DNA from: an uncultured Gemmiger sp.
GTDB lineage: Bacteria > Bacillota > Clostridia > Oscillospirales > Ruminococcaceae
Reading direction: 5' to 3'
Assembly: GCA_944386225.1 (NCBI GenBank)
Contig: CALXAH010000011.1
Span: 16,729 to 80,728, forward strand
DNA: 64,000 nt
The notes under the pieces are model-generated. The model saw nothing but the letters and a program-made list of their open reading frames with translations. It was not told the origin of the DNA and did no database searches. The position numbers were made by a program, and so were the translations under genes. Within the stretch, counting starts at the first letter, position 1, and the number at the start of each line of letters is the position of its first letter. Below, piece by piece: positions 51,704-60,023 of this stretch.

Positions 51704-54370
51704 ATGCAATGGACTGGATTGAATGAACTGCGTGAAAAGTACCTGAGCTTTTTTGAAAGCAAGGGCCACCTGCGCCTGGGCAGCTTCCCGCTGGTTCCGA
51801 AGGACGACAACAGCCTGCTGCTGATCAACAGCGGTATGGCCCCCATGAAGAAGTGGTTCCTTGGCCAGGAAGAGCCGCCCCGTCACCGGGTGACCACCTG
51901 CCAGAAGTGCATTCGTACGCCGGATATCGAGCGGGTAGGCATTACCGCCCGTCATGGCACCTACTTTGAAATGCTGGGCAACTTCAGCTTTCAGGACTAT
52001 TTCAAGCGGGAGGCTACTGCCTGGGCCTGGGAATTCCTGACTAAGGTGCTGGAGATCCCTGCCGATCTGCTGTACATTTCGGTGTACGAAGAAGACGACG
52101 AGGCCTGGGATATCTGGGTTAACGAAGTGGGCATTGATCCCAGCCATATGGTGCGCTTCGGCAAGGAAGATAACTTCTGGGAACACGGTTCCGGCCCCTG
52201 CGGCCCCTGCAGCGAGATCTACTTTGACCGTGGCCCGGAGCATGGCTGCGGCAAACCTGACTGCAAAGTCGGCTGCGACTGTGACCGTTATATGGAAGTA
52301 TGGAACCTGGTGTTCAGCCAGTTCGATTCTGACGGCAAGGGCAACTACACCCGCCTGGAAAAGCCCAATATCGACACCGGCATGGGCCTGGAGCGTCTGG
52401 CTTGTGTAATGCAGGGTGTCGGCAACCTGTTTGAGGTGGATACCGTGCAGGCCATCCTGCATCATGTGGAGCGCATCAGCGGCAAGACCTACGGCCAGAA
52501 CGAAAAGACGGATATCTCCATCCGCGTGATCACCGACCACATCCGCTCCACCACCTTCATGGTCAGCGACGGCATCCTGCCCTCCAATGAGGGCCGCGGC
52601 TATGTGCTGCGCCGCCTGCTGCGCCGTGCTGCCCGTCATGGCCGTATGCTGGGCATCAACCGCCCGTTCCTGACCGAGCTGGTGGACACTGTTATCCATG
52701 AGAACAAGGCCGGTTACCCTGAACTGGAAGAGCATGCCGACTACATCAAGAAGGTTATCAGCACCGAGGAGGATCGGTTCTACAAGACCATCGATCAGGG
52801 TATGGCGATCCTGAGCGGCCTGATCGACAGCATCGAAAAGGCGGCCCAGGAAGGCAAGAAGAAGATCCTGTCCGGTCTGGATGCGTTCAAGCTGAACGAT
52901 ACGTTTGGCTTCCCGCTGGATCTGACCAAGGAGATTGCTGCCGAAGCGGGCATCCTGGTGGATGAGGAAAACTTCCGCATCGAGATGAAGAAGCAGAAGG
53001 AAAAGGCCCGCAAGGATCGTCTGAGCCGTGATATTTCCGGCTGGGCTGCCGATATCTTTGGCGAGCTGGATGCGGCCCCCACCATCTTCACCGGCTATGA
53101 CACCCTGGCCGAGGATGCCAAGGTGCTGGCCTTGTCCGATGAAGAAGGCCTGAAGGATGCGGTTTCTACCGATGACGGCGCCAAGGAAGGCATTTTGGTG
53201 GTTCTGGATCATACCCCGTTCTATGCGGAAATGGGCGGTCAGGTGGCTGACCAGGGTACTCTGACCAGCGGCGATACCAGCCTGAAGGTTTTGGATGTAA
53301 AGAAAACCCCGAAGGGATATTTTGTCCATACCTGCGTGTTGGAAAGCGGCATGATCCAGGTGGGGCAGACCGTGACCGCGGCGGTGAACAAGGGCCGCCG
53401 CCGTGCCATCGCCCGCAACCACACCAGCGCCCATCTGCTGCAGCAGGCGCTGCGCGATGTGCTGGGCAATCATGTACACCAGGCTGGTTCCTACGAGGAT
53501 GACGAGCGGGTGCGTTTTGACTTTACCCACTTCAGTGCCATGACCCCTGAGGAAATTGCGCTGGTGGAGCACATTGTAAATCAGAAGATCTTTGCCGCTA
53601 TGGATGTAACCGTGCGCAACCTGCCGTTGGCGGAGGCCAAGAAGATGGGAGCCATGGCACTGTTCGGTGAGAAGTACGGCGAGATCGTTCGCGTTGTGGA
53701 CATTGAAGGATATTCCACCGAGTTCTGCGGCGGTACCCACGTAAAGAATACCGCGCAGCTGGGGTGCTTCAAAATCCTGAGCGAGTCCAGTGTGGCGGCG
53801 GGTGTACGTCGTATTGAAGGTACCACCGGCATGGGCGTTCTGCGCCTGCTGGACGAGCGTACCGCAATGCTGCATCAGGTAGCTGATGCGCTGAAGGTCA
53901 ACAACATGCATGACCTGCCTCTGCGTGCTGTGACCATCGCGGGTGAACTGAAGAGCACGCAGCGTGAACTGGAAGCGGCCAAGGCTGCTTTGGCTGCCAA
54001 TAAGATCGACGGTCTGTTCGAGAATGCTCAGGACGTGGATGGCATCAAGATCATGGCTGCATACTTCTCCGGTACCGGTTCGGATACCCTGCGCAGCATG
54101 TGCGACAAGATCCGCGACAAAGCCCCTAATACAGTAGCGGCCCTGGTTGGTTCCAGCGACGGCAAGATTACCCTGGCGGTATCCTGCGGCAAAAATGCCC
54201 AGGAGCGTGGCCTGAAGGCTGGCGCCCTGGTCAAGGCGATTGCGGCTGTAGCCGGCGGCAACGGTGGCGGCAAACCGGACTTTGCCATGGCTGGTATCAA
54301 GGATGCCACCAAGGTTGATGAGGCCCTGGCTGCCGTGGCTGGCATTGTGGCCGGCGCACTGAACAGCTGA
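51704..54370 (+). CDS. alaS: Alanyl-tRNA synthetase
   Basis: An 888-residue AlaRS. It has the class II aminoacylation core (LRLGSFPLVPKDDNSLL and VTTCQKCIRTPDIE), an editing domain with zinc ligands HTSAH and CGGTH, and a C-terminal oligomerisation domain (GGNGGGKPDFAMAG). AAAAGGAG (51686-51693) precedes ATG 51704. Expression is under the T-box(Ala) leader. A 761-residue antisense frame within it is a shadow. Confidence 0.97.
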   Translation: MQWTGLNELREKYLSFFESKGHLRLGSFPLVPKDDNSLLLINSGMAPMKKWFLGQEEPPRHRVTTCQKCIRTPDIERVGITARHGTYFEMLGNFSFQDYFKREATAWAWEFLTKVLEIPADLLYISVYEEDDEAWDIWVNEVGIDPSHMVRFGKEDNFWEHGSGPCGPCSEIYFDRGPEHGCGKPDCKVGCDCDRYMEVWNLVFSQFDSDGKGNYTRLEKPNIDTGMGLERLACVMQGVGNLFEVDTVQAILHHVERISGKTYGQNEKTDISIRVITDHIRSTTFMVSDGILPSNEGRGYVLRRLLRRAARHGRMLGINRPFLTELVDTVIHENKAGYPELEEHADYIKKVISTEEDRFYKTIDQGMAILSGLIDSIEKAAQEGKKKILSGLDAFKLNDTFGFPLDLTKEIAAEAGILVDEENFRIEMKKQKEKARKDRLSRDISGWAADIFGELDAAPTIFTGYDTLAEDAKVLALSDEEGLKDAVSTDDGAKEGILVVLDHTPFYAEMGGQVADQGTLTSGDTSLKVLDVKKTPKGYFVHTCVLESGMIQVGQTVTAAVNKGRRRAIARNHTSAHLLQQALRDVLGNHVHQAGSYEDDERVRFDFTHFSAMTPEEIALVEHIVNQKIFAAMDVTVRNLPLAEAKKMGAMALFGEKYGEIVRVVDIEGYSTEFCGGTHVKNTAQLGCFKILSESSVAAGVRRIEGTTGMGVLRLLDERTAMLHQVADALKVNNMHDLPLRAVTIAGELKSTQRELEAAKAALAANKIDGLFENAQDVDGIKIMAAYFSGTGSDTLRSMCDKIRDKAPNTVAALVGSSDGKITLAVSCGKNAQERGLKAGALVKAIAAVAGGNGGGKPDFAMAGIKDATKVDEALAAVAGIVAGALNS

Positions 54371-54390
54371 TATCGAATCGGACGCAAATC

Positions 54391-54452
54391 ACCTGCCTTG
54401 GCCTTGCACAGTTTGTATGGCCGAGGCAGGTGGAAGCCGTGCGAAGCACGGG
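54391..54452 (+). other. Two RNA hairpins between alaS and the HIT gene
   Basis: ACCTGCCTTGGCC (54391-54403) pairs with 54419-54431 with one G-U pair, and CCGTGC/GCACGG (54438-54452) forms a second stem. Neither has a T-run, so they may be mRNA-processing or stabilising structures. No promoter is clear. Confidence 0.6.
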
Positions 54453-54487
54453 AACAGTATAATATTGAAAGGAGTGAATCCAGCGCT

Positions 54488-54829
54488 ATGGAGAATTGTT
54501 TGTTCTGCAAAATTGCGGCAGGGGAGATCCCTTCCAACAAATTGTATGAGGATGACCAGATTCTTGCGTTCTATGATATTGACCCGCAGGCTCCGGTGCA
54601 TTTCCTGGTGATTCCGAAGCAACATGTGGATTCCGCTGCTTGTCTGGAAGAGTCCGACAGCACACTGGTCGGGCATGTATTTGCCGTAATTGCCCGCCTG
54701 TGCAAGGAACTGGGCTGTGAGAATGGCTACCGGGTTGTCACCAATGTGGGGGAAGACGGTGGCCAAAGTGTAAAGCATCTGCACTTTCATGTGCTTGCCA
54801 AGCGCAGTCTGGCCTGGCCTCCGGGCTGA
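54488..54829 (+). CDS. HIT family nucleotide hydrolase (Hint-like)
   Basis: A 113-residue histidine-triad protein. It begins CLFCKIAAGEIPS (zinc-site cysteines) and ends with the HIT motif HLHFHVL. Hint-type enzymes hydrolyse AMP-lysine or AMP-amine adducts, a by-product of aminoacyl-tRNA synthetases, so its position behind alaS is suggestive. AAAGGAG is 13 nt from ATG 54488. Confidence 0.93.
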   Translation: MENCLFCKIAAGEIPSNKLYEDDQILAFYDIDPQAPVHFLVIPKQHVDSAACLEESDSTLVGHVFAVIARLCKELGCENGYRVVTNVGEDGGQSVKHLHFHVLAKRSLAWPPG

Positions 54830-54858
54830 TTTGGATTCGGGAAAGGAGATAGTTTATC

Positions 54859-55398
54859 ATGTCGGATACCTATACTCTGCAGGTCGCTGGTGTTACCCGT
54901 GAACTGCCTATCTGTAAGATCAACGATCATCTGTCTATCGCGGCATTTATTATGTTCAGCGACGTGGAACTTACGGTTGCCTGCGCAAAGGCGCTCCTGG
55001 AAAAGTGCCCGGAGTTCGATGTGATCGTTACCGCTGAGGCCAAAGGCATTCCCTTGGCCTATGAGATGAGCCGCCAGAGCGGGAAGCTCTACATTCCAGC
55101 ACGTAAAGGCGCAAAGCTTTACATGAGCGAGCCGGTGGTTGTGGAAGATCAGTCTATCACGACGGCGGCCAAACAGACACTGGTTATCGACAAGAAGGAT
55201 CTGGATGCCATGAATGGCAAACGTATTCTGATTGTAGACGATGTTATCAGCAGTGGTGGCTCTCTGCATGCACTGGAATCGCTGGTGGGGCGCAGCACTG
55301 GTAATGTGGTTGCCCGCGCCGCTGTTCTGGCGGAGGGTGATGCCGCGGAACGTGACGATATCGTGTTCCTGGAAAAGCTCCCTTTGTTTGAAAACTGA
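54859..55398 (+). CDS. Purine/adenine phosphoribosyltransferase family protein
   Basis: A 179-residue type I PRTase. The PRPP-binding motif ILIVDDVISSGGS lies near residues 117-129. The N-terminal layout (FDVIVTAEAKGIPLAYEMS, then PARKGAKLYM) is like adenine or xanthine PRTases. It salvages a free base to a nucleotide, which fits the nucleoside catabolism genes elsewhere in the window. GAAAGGAGAT precedes the ATG. Base specificity is not certain. Confidence 0.82.
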   Translation: MSDTYTLQVAGVTRELPICKINDHLSIAAFIMFSDVELTVACAKALLEKCPEFDVIVTAEAKGIPLAYEMSRQSGKLYIPARKGAKLYMSEPVVVEDQSITTAAKQTLVIDKKDLDAMNGKRILIVDDVISSGGSLHALESLVGRSTGNVVARAAVLAEGDAAERDDIVFLEKLPLFEN

Positions 55399-55404
55399 TC
55401 CGGA

Positions 55405-57459
55405 ATGGTGATTCGCAGAAAACTTGCATTGCTGGGCTTGTTCTTTCTGCTTTGCCAACTGGCCGCAGTACAGATGCCGCCGGGCGTATGGTTTGCCCTG
55501 ACGGCTGGCTGTGCTGTGGCCATTTTTGCGTTTTGTCGTATGCGGGAAAGGAAGTATCATCTTCTGCTCCTGTTTTTAGGTGCGGTTGTGATGGTGTGGA
55601 TTCAGCAGCTGTATGTACAGCGGGTCCTGTACCCGGCAGCAGAACAGTATCGGGGCGGTGGCCTTTCTTTGCTGGCTCGCATAGAAGAAACAGGGGAATG
55701 CTATGAGGATGACCGTGTGAGCGCACGGGTAACGGTGCTGGAAAGCAATGGTCGCGACTGCTGCTATACCGCTTATTGTTCTGCCTTTCCGAATTCTGAA
55801 CCAGGTGAATTGGTACGCGGAATATTTGATGTCTCCAGCCTTACCAATGACGAGTATCGTCTGTCACACCTTGCGGATGGAATCTATTTGGAACTCTCAT
55901 ACTTGTCAGGTGCAGATTGGATTGGCGAGCAGCATACATTTTTATTGCTGGTTCAGCAATGGCGACTCATGCTCTCCAGAAAGATCCGGCAATTCATTTC
56001 ATTTGACGCCGGCTCTTTGCTTTGTGCTATGACCTTGGGGGAACGCACCGGCCTTTCGGAAGAATGGGAGATTCTTTTCCGTCAAGCAGGCGTTTCCCAT
56101 CTTTTGGTGGTTTCCGGCCTGCACCTGAGTCTTGTCTGCGGAATTTTGACCGGCTTTCTGAAAAACAGTCGGTTGCGTGCTGCGGCAAATTTGGTTATAT
56201 TTCCGCTTTATGCTGTACTTACGGGATTTTCTCCTTCGATCTTTCGGGCGGGAACCGCCTTGGCGATCAGCAGTGTAGGCGCATTGTTTGCTCTTCCAGT
56301 TGACGCATTTACTTCTTTGGGTGTGGCTGCTTTGCTTCTGGGAATAACCAATCCGTTTGCGTCCTGCGATTTGGGGCTGCAGTTATCTTTTGCCGCAACA
56401 TTGGGAGTTCTCTGTGCCGGAGCCTTATATACACGTCTTGCACGGAACCGGTATCCGGCACCAATTCGTCTGCGAGTCCTGAACACCCTCCTTGTGCCGG
56501 TTTTTGCCGCCTGCTTCTCGCTTCCGGTTCAACTTGCACAGGGGCTTGAATTAAGCGGTGTTTCGGTGCTTTCCAATCTGCTCTGTCTGTATCTGATCCA
56601 GCCAATCCTGCTCCTGGGGATGCTGTGTGCGATATGTGCTTTGATACCATTCCTGATAGTGCCTTTGCAGATCCTTTCCCGTCTGGCGGAGATCCTGATC
56701 CGGCTATTGATTGCTATTCTGCAAACTACAGCGTCGCTGCCGTATTCGCGGATGGTTCTGGAAAAAGAATATTACCTTTTTGTCTGGGCGATCTTGTTGG
56801 GGCTTGCGCTCCTCTTTTGGTTCAGCCCTCGCCATTGGAAACGGATGCTTGTGATACTTCCACTGTGCACATTGTTTGCCGCAGGAATTGGCAGGTTTGC
56901 CTCCCTGGGGCTGGTTCATGTTGCGCTGTTGGGAAGCAGTTCCTCGCCTTGTCTGGTCGCCTGGCAGGAAAGCAATGCCGTACTTGTGTTTCAAGGCGGC
57001 TACAGTGCGGTGAAAGAAGTACGGGAGTATTTACAGGTTCGCAATCTGGAACTGCAACTGGTAATGGATATCCGCCGCAACAACGATTCTGATCCGCTGA
57101 GTGAGATTGAATGCCCTGTGGTTCGGGTGCAGGAACTTCCGAATGGAATGCAGACAAGCCGCCAAGTTTCTGATATACTGTTAGAAAGCTGCCGAACTAA
57201 GGACGGCAATTTGGCGCGGCTGAGTACAGGCGGCTATTCAGTTGTTTTGTGCAGCGGCACAGTTCGTCTTGTACAGCCGCTGCAAGCCAGTGTCTGGGTG
57301 TTGGGAAACTCCGGTGAGGACAGCGATATTCAGGCGGATACCAAAATTTCATCCGGACGTTTGGCAGGCGGAGATATTCTGTATGGTGATGGAGACATTC
57401 TGGCAATACGTCCGGGGCAAAGCGCCCGATTAATTGAGGTTTACCATGTTGATGAATGA
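55405..57459 (+). CDS. comEC: ComEC/Rec2-like competence membrane protein
   Basis: A 684-residue polytopic protein of the DNA-uptake channel family. It has two N-terminal helices, an OB-like extracellular domain, then the competence domain with HLLVVSGLHLSLV near residue 232 and many helices to about residue 500. The usual C-terminal metallo-beta-lactamase domain is present only as a degenerate 170-residue remnant, without the HxHxDH metal motif. The upstream PRTase gene is 6 nt away; the end overlaps holA by 14 nt. Confidence 0.85.
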   Translation: MVIRRKLALLGLFFLLCQLAAVQMPPGVWFALTAGCAVAIFAFCRMRERKYHLLLLFLGAVVMVWIQQLYVQRVLYPAAEQYRGGGLSLLARIEETGECYEDDRVSARVTVLESNGRDCCYTAYCSAFPNSEPGELVRGIFDVSSLTNDEYRLSHLADGIYLELSYLSGADWIGEQHTFLLLVQQWRLMLSRKIRQFISFDAGSLLCAMTLGERTGLSEEWEILFRQAGVSHLLVVSGLHLSLVCGILTGFLKNSRLRAAANLVIFPLYAVLTGFSPSIFRAGTALAISSVGALFALPVDAFTSLGVAALLLGITNPFASCDLGLQLSFAATLGVLCAGALYTRLARNRYPAPIRLRVLNTLLVPVFAACFSLPVQLAQGLELSGVSVLSNLLCLYLIQPILLLGMLCAICALIPFLIVPLQILSRLAEILIRLLIAILQTTASLPYSRMVLEKEYYLFVWAILLGLALLFWFSPRHWKRMLVILPLCTLFAAGIGRFASLGLVHVALLGSSSSPCLVAWQESNAVLVFQGGYSAVKEVREYLQVRNLELQLVMDIRRNNDSDPLSEIECPVVRVQELPNGMQTSRQVSDILLESCRTKDGNLARLSTGGYSVVLCSGTVRLVQPLQASVWVLGNSGEDSDIQADTKISSGRLAGGDILYGDGDILAIRPGQSARLIEVYHVDE

Positions 57460-58468
57460 AAAGGATTGGAAAAGTGCCCTGAAGGCCGATACACCTGTGT
57501 TCTGCTTCTGGGGCGAGGAAGAATACTCGCTTCATAAAATAGCCCGTCAGACCCTGCAGGCGCTGACAGAACAACAGGATGAGGTAACAGTTCTGCCTGG
57601 CCCGGCGCCTACCATAGAAGAAATTGTTATGGCGGCCGGTACCATTTCTTTTTTTGGTACCCGGCGTGTAGTTCTTATGGAACGTCTGCGCCCGGCGGAT
57701 TACAGCGACAAAGACCTGAAGGATCTCTGTGATGTGTTGTCCAGCCTGGAAAGCGCTGTATTTATTATTACAGTGCTGCTGGAGAACGCCAAAGATGCGA
57801 GCGCAAAACGCGTCAAAAAGCTGCTGGAGCAGTGCGGCAAAAGCGGCTACTGTGCGGAACTGAAAAAGCCCGGGCCGCAGGATCTGTGCCGCATGCTGAT
57901 CCAACGTGCCAAAGAACAGGACACACAGCTGGACATGACAACAGCGCAGGTTATTCTGGATCGCTGCGGCAGCGATCCGTTTGCGCTTGGTAATGAAGTA
58001 GACAAGCTGGCAGCCTCCTGCGGGTATACACAGATTACCCCGGCTTTGGTCGCGGAACTGGGCACCCGCAGCCTGGAGGCGGATGTTTGGGAGATGGTGC
58101 GCTCCATGACCGCCAAAAACGGCGGCAAAGCTCTGGAAAAGCTGCGGATCCTTCTGGAACAGCAGAATGAACCTCTGGCAATTTTGGGGGCATTGTCCGG
58201 CAGTTATATTGATATGTGCCGGGCGGGGGCTGCCCAGGCGGCCAAGCACAGCAGCGAAGAACTATACAAGGAATTCCACTATTCCGGCAGCCCTTACCGT
58301 ATCAAGGCTTCTATGGATGCCGCACGCCGCTACTCCACCGGGCAGCTGGATCAATGCATTGAGATCCTGATGGAAGCCGATCTGGCCATTAAGCAAACGC
58401 CGGTGGACGCTGAAATCATCCTGCAAACTGCATTCTGCCGCCTGGCAGCGGTGGGGGTGAGCCGATGA
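57446..58468 (+). CDS. holA: DNA polymerase III delta subunit
   Basis: A 340-residue clamp-loader delta subunit. It shows the N-terminal FCFWGEEEYSLHKIA pattern in place of a Walker A, and a helical C-terminus (LEQQNEPLAILGALSGSYIDM). It loads the beta clamp. GAGG (57436-57439) is 6 nt from ATG 57446; TTG 57434 and ATG 57452 are alternatives. comEC-holA order is conserved in Firmicutes. Confidence 0.92.
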   Translation: MLMNEKDWKSALKADTPVFCFWGEEEYSLHKIARQTLQALTEQQDEVTVLPGPAPTIEEIVMAAGTISFFGTRRVVLMERLRPADYSDKDLKDLCDVLSSLESAVFIITVLLENAKDASAKRVKKLLEQCGKSGYCAELKKPGPQDLCRMLIQRAKEQDTQLDMTTAQVILDRCGSDPFALGNEVDKLAASCGYTQITPALVAELGTRSLEADVWEMVRSMTAKNGGKALEKLRILLEQQNEPLAILGALSGSYIDMCRAGAAQAAKHSSEELYKEFHYSGSPYRIKASMDAARRYSTGQLDQCIEILMEADLAIKQTPVDAEIILQTAFCRLAAVGVSR

Positions 58469-59073
58469 TGCAAGAACGGCTGCGCGTCCGTCAGGTGATC
58501 GTGGTGGAAGGGCGGTACGACGCAGCGGCCCTGGAACCGTTGGTGGACGGGCTGATCCTTACAACAGATGGATTTGGCGTCTTCAAGGACAAGGAAAAGC
58601 AGCAGCTGCTGCGGGAACTGGGTCGGGCGAGAGGCGTATTGATACTCACAGATTCCGATGCTGCCGGCTTCCGAATCCGGCGATTTGTAGAGAACGTGGT
58701 GGGTAAGGAGAACACCCTGCAGGCATATGTGCCCAGTCTGCCCGGTAAAGAGAGCCGCAAAGCTGTTCCCGGTAAAGAAGGGCTGCTGGGGGTAGAAGGA
58801 ATGGATGCCGCGGTACTGCGGGCTGCTATCCTGAATGCAGGGGCGCAGCAGTGTGAAGCCCGTGAGGGCCGGGCGATTACCCATGCCGATTTGTTTGCCT
58901 GGGGCTTGTCCGGCCGCCCCGATTGTCAGCAGCAGCGTTTTGCATTTCTCAAGCGACTGGGGTTACCGGTGCGGCTTTCAAAAACAGCGCTGTGCCGGGT
59001 TCTCAATTCCCTTTACAGCTACGAAGAGGTGGAACGTATCGCCCAAGAAGAAACAGAGCGGACAGATGAATAA
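58465..59073 (+). CDS. Toprim-domain protein, RNase M5-like
   Basis: A 202-residue Toprim protein. VIVVEGRYDAAALEPLVDG supplies the Toprim Glu and ILTDSDAAGFRIRR the DxD, as in RNase M5 (5S rRNA maturation). The extra C-terminal half with GKEGLLGVEG and a DUF4093-like tail is typical of clostridial versions. It overlaps holA by 4 nt (ATGA). The true RnmV function is likely but not certain. Confidence 0.82.
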   Translation: MMQERLRVRQVIVVEGRYDAAALEPLVDGLILTTDGFGVFKDKEKQQLLRELGRARGVLILTDSDAAGFRIRRFVENVVGKENTLQAYVPSLPGKESRKAVPGKEGLLGVEGMDAAVLRAAILNAGAQQCEAREGRAITHADLFAWGLSGRPDCQQQRFAFLKRLGLPVRLSKTALCRVLNSLYSYEEVERIAQEETERTDE

Positions 59074-59120
59074 AACCGGACGGACACCTTTCAGGCCGTG
59101 AAGGTGTCCGTCCGGTTTTT
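59072..59120. terminator. Bidirectional terminator between RNase M5-like and RluD-like genes
   Basis: A perfect 19-bp stem (59072-59090 with 59101-59119) flanked by A and T runs. It serves converging genes. Confidence 0.95.
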
Positions 59121-59129
59121 TGTTGGGAT

Positions 59130-60023
59130 TCAGCGCAGCTCTCCGCGCTGTACCTGCTCGCAATACCAGGGCAAGGGCAATTCAAATGTCTGTCCGCTTA
59201 TTCCGGCCAGTTCCGGCGCGGATACTTCCGGAACATGCAGCCGCCAGGCACACAGCGCCTGATAGCGGAAATGAAGTTCCCGGTTCGCAGCGTTGTTGCC
59301 ATACTTGCTGTCACCGAGGATAGGGCAACCAATCGACGCCATATGCGCCCGGATCTGGTGGGTTCGCCCGGTAATCAGCTGCACCTGCAATAAGGCGAGG
59401 CGTCCGCTTACGGCGAGGGTTTTATAGCGTGTTTCCACCGGCTTTGCTGCGGGGCCCGGCTGCGGGACAATTCGCACAACGCCCTTTTGGGGATCCTTTA
59501 TCAGATAGCCACCCAACACCCCTGCGGCCGGATCCGGCCGTCCGAAGGTTACGCATAGATACTCTTTCTGTAGCTCCCGACGGCGAATCAGATCGATAAG
59601 AAGTGTTTCCGCCCGATCGGTACACGCCAGCAACACAAGCCCGCTGGTTCCTGTGTCCAGTCGGTGGCAAAGCCGCGGTACAGCCGGTGTACCTTCTGCT
59701 GCTTTGCGGGCCCGGGCTATCAGGCTGTCGCCCTGCGGCGCGTCCACCGGCAGACCGGCGGGTTTGTTGACCAGCCATATCTGCTCATCCCGGTATACGA
59801 ATCGCAGCGAATCCGGCGCCGCCAGCCAGGAATCCGGAATATACAGGCATATCTCATCGCCTGTTTGTACCCGGGTGGACAGAGGCTGCTTTTTTCCGTT
59901 CAGCTTGATCTTGTTCTCGCGCAGTGCTTTGTTCAGACGGCCCAGCCCAAGCTGAGGAAGCTGATTCATCAGGTACTTGTCCAGACGAACCGGGGTAGAA
60001 CTGTCTACGCAGATTTTTTTCAT
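59130..60023 (-). CDS. RluA/RluD family pseudouridine synthase
   Basis: A 297-residue RNA pseudouridine synthase. An N-terminal S4 domain (RLDKYLMNQLPQLGLGRLNKALRENKIKLNG, residues 13-43) is followed by the catalytic domain with HRLDTGTSGL (catalytic Asp near residue 122) and ITGRTHQIRAHM. It overlaps the stop of the upstream membrane-protein gene (ATGA), so the two form an operon. Confidence 0.92.
   Translation of the reverse strand: MKKICVDSSTPVRLDKYLMNQLPQLGLGRLNKALRENKIKLNGKKQPLSTRVQTGDEICLYIPDSWLAAPDSLRFVYRDEQIWLVNKPAGLPVDAPQGDSLIARARKAAEGTPAVPRLCHRLDTGTSGLVLLACTDRAETLLIDLIRRRELQKEYLCVTFGRPDPAAGVLGGYLIKDPQKGVVRIVPQPGPAAKPVETRYKTLAVSGRLALLQVQLITGRTHQIRAHMASIGCPILGDSKYGNNAANRELHFRYQALCAWRLHVPEVSAPELAGISGQTFELPLPWYCEQVQRGELR

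Noticed and set aside
51626-53911. 761-residue minus-strand open frame
   Set aside because: It lies fully inside alaS in antisense, has no ribosome site or known domains, and is explained by GC-rich codon bias.
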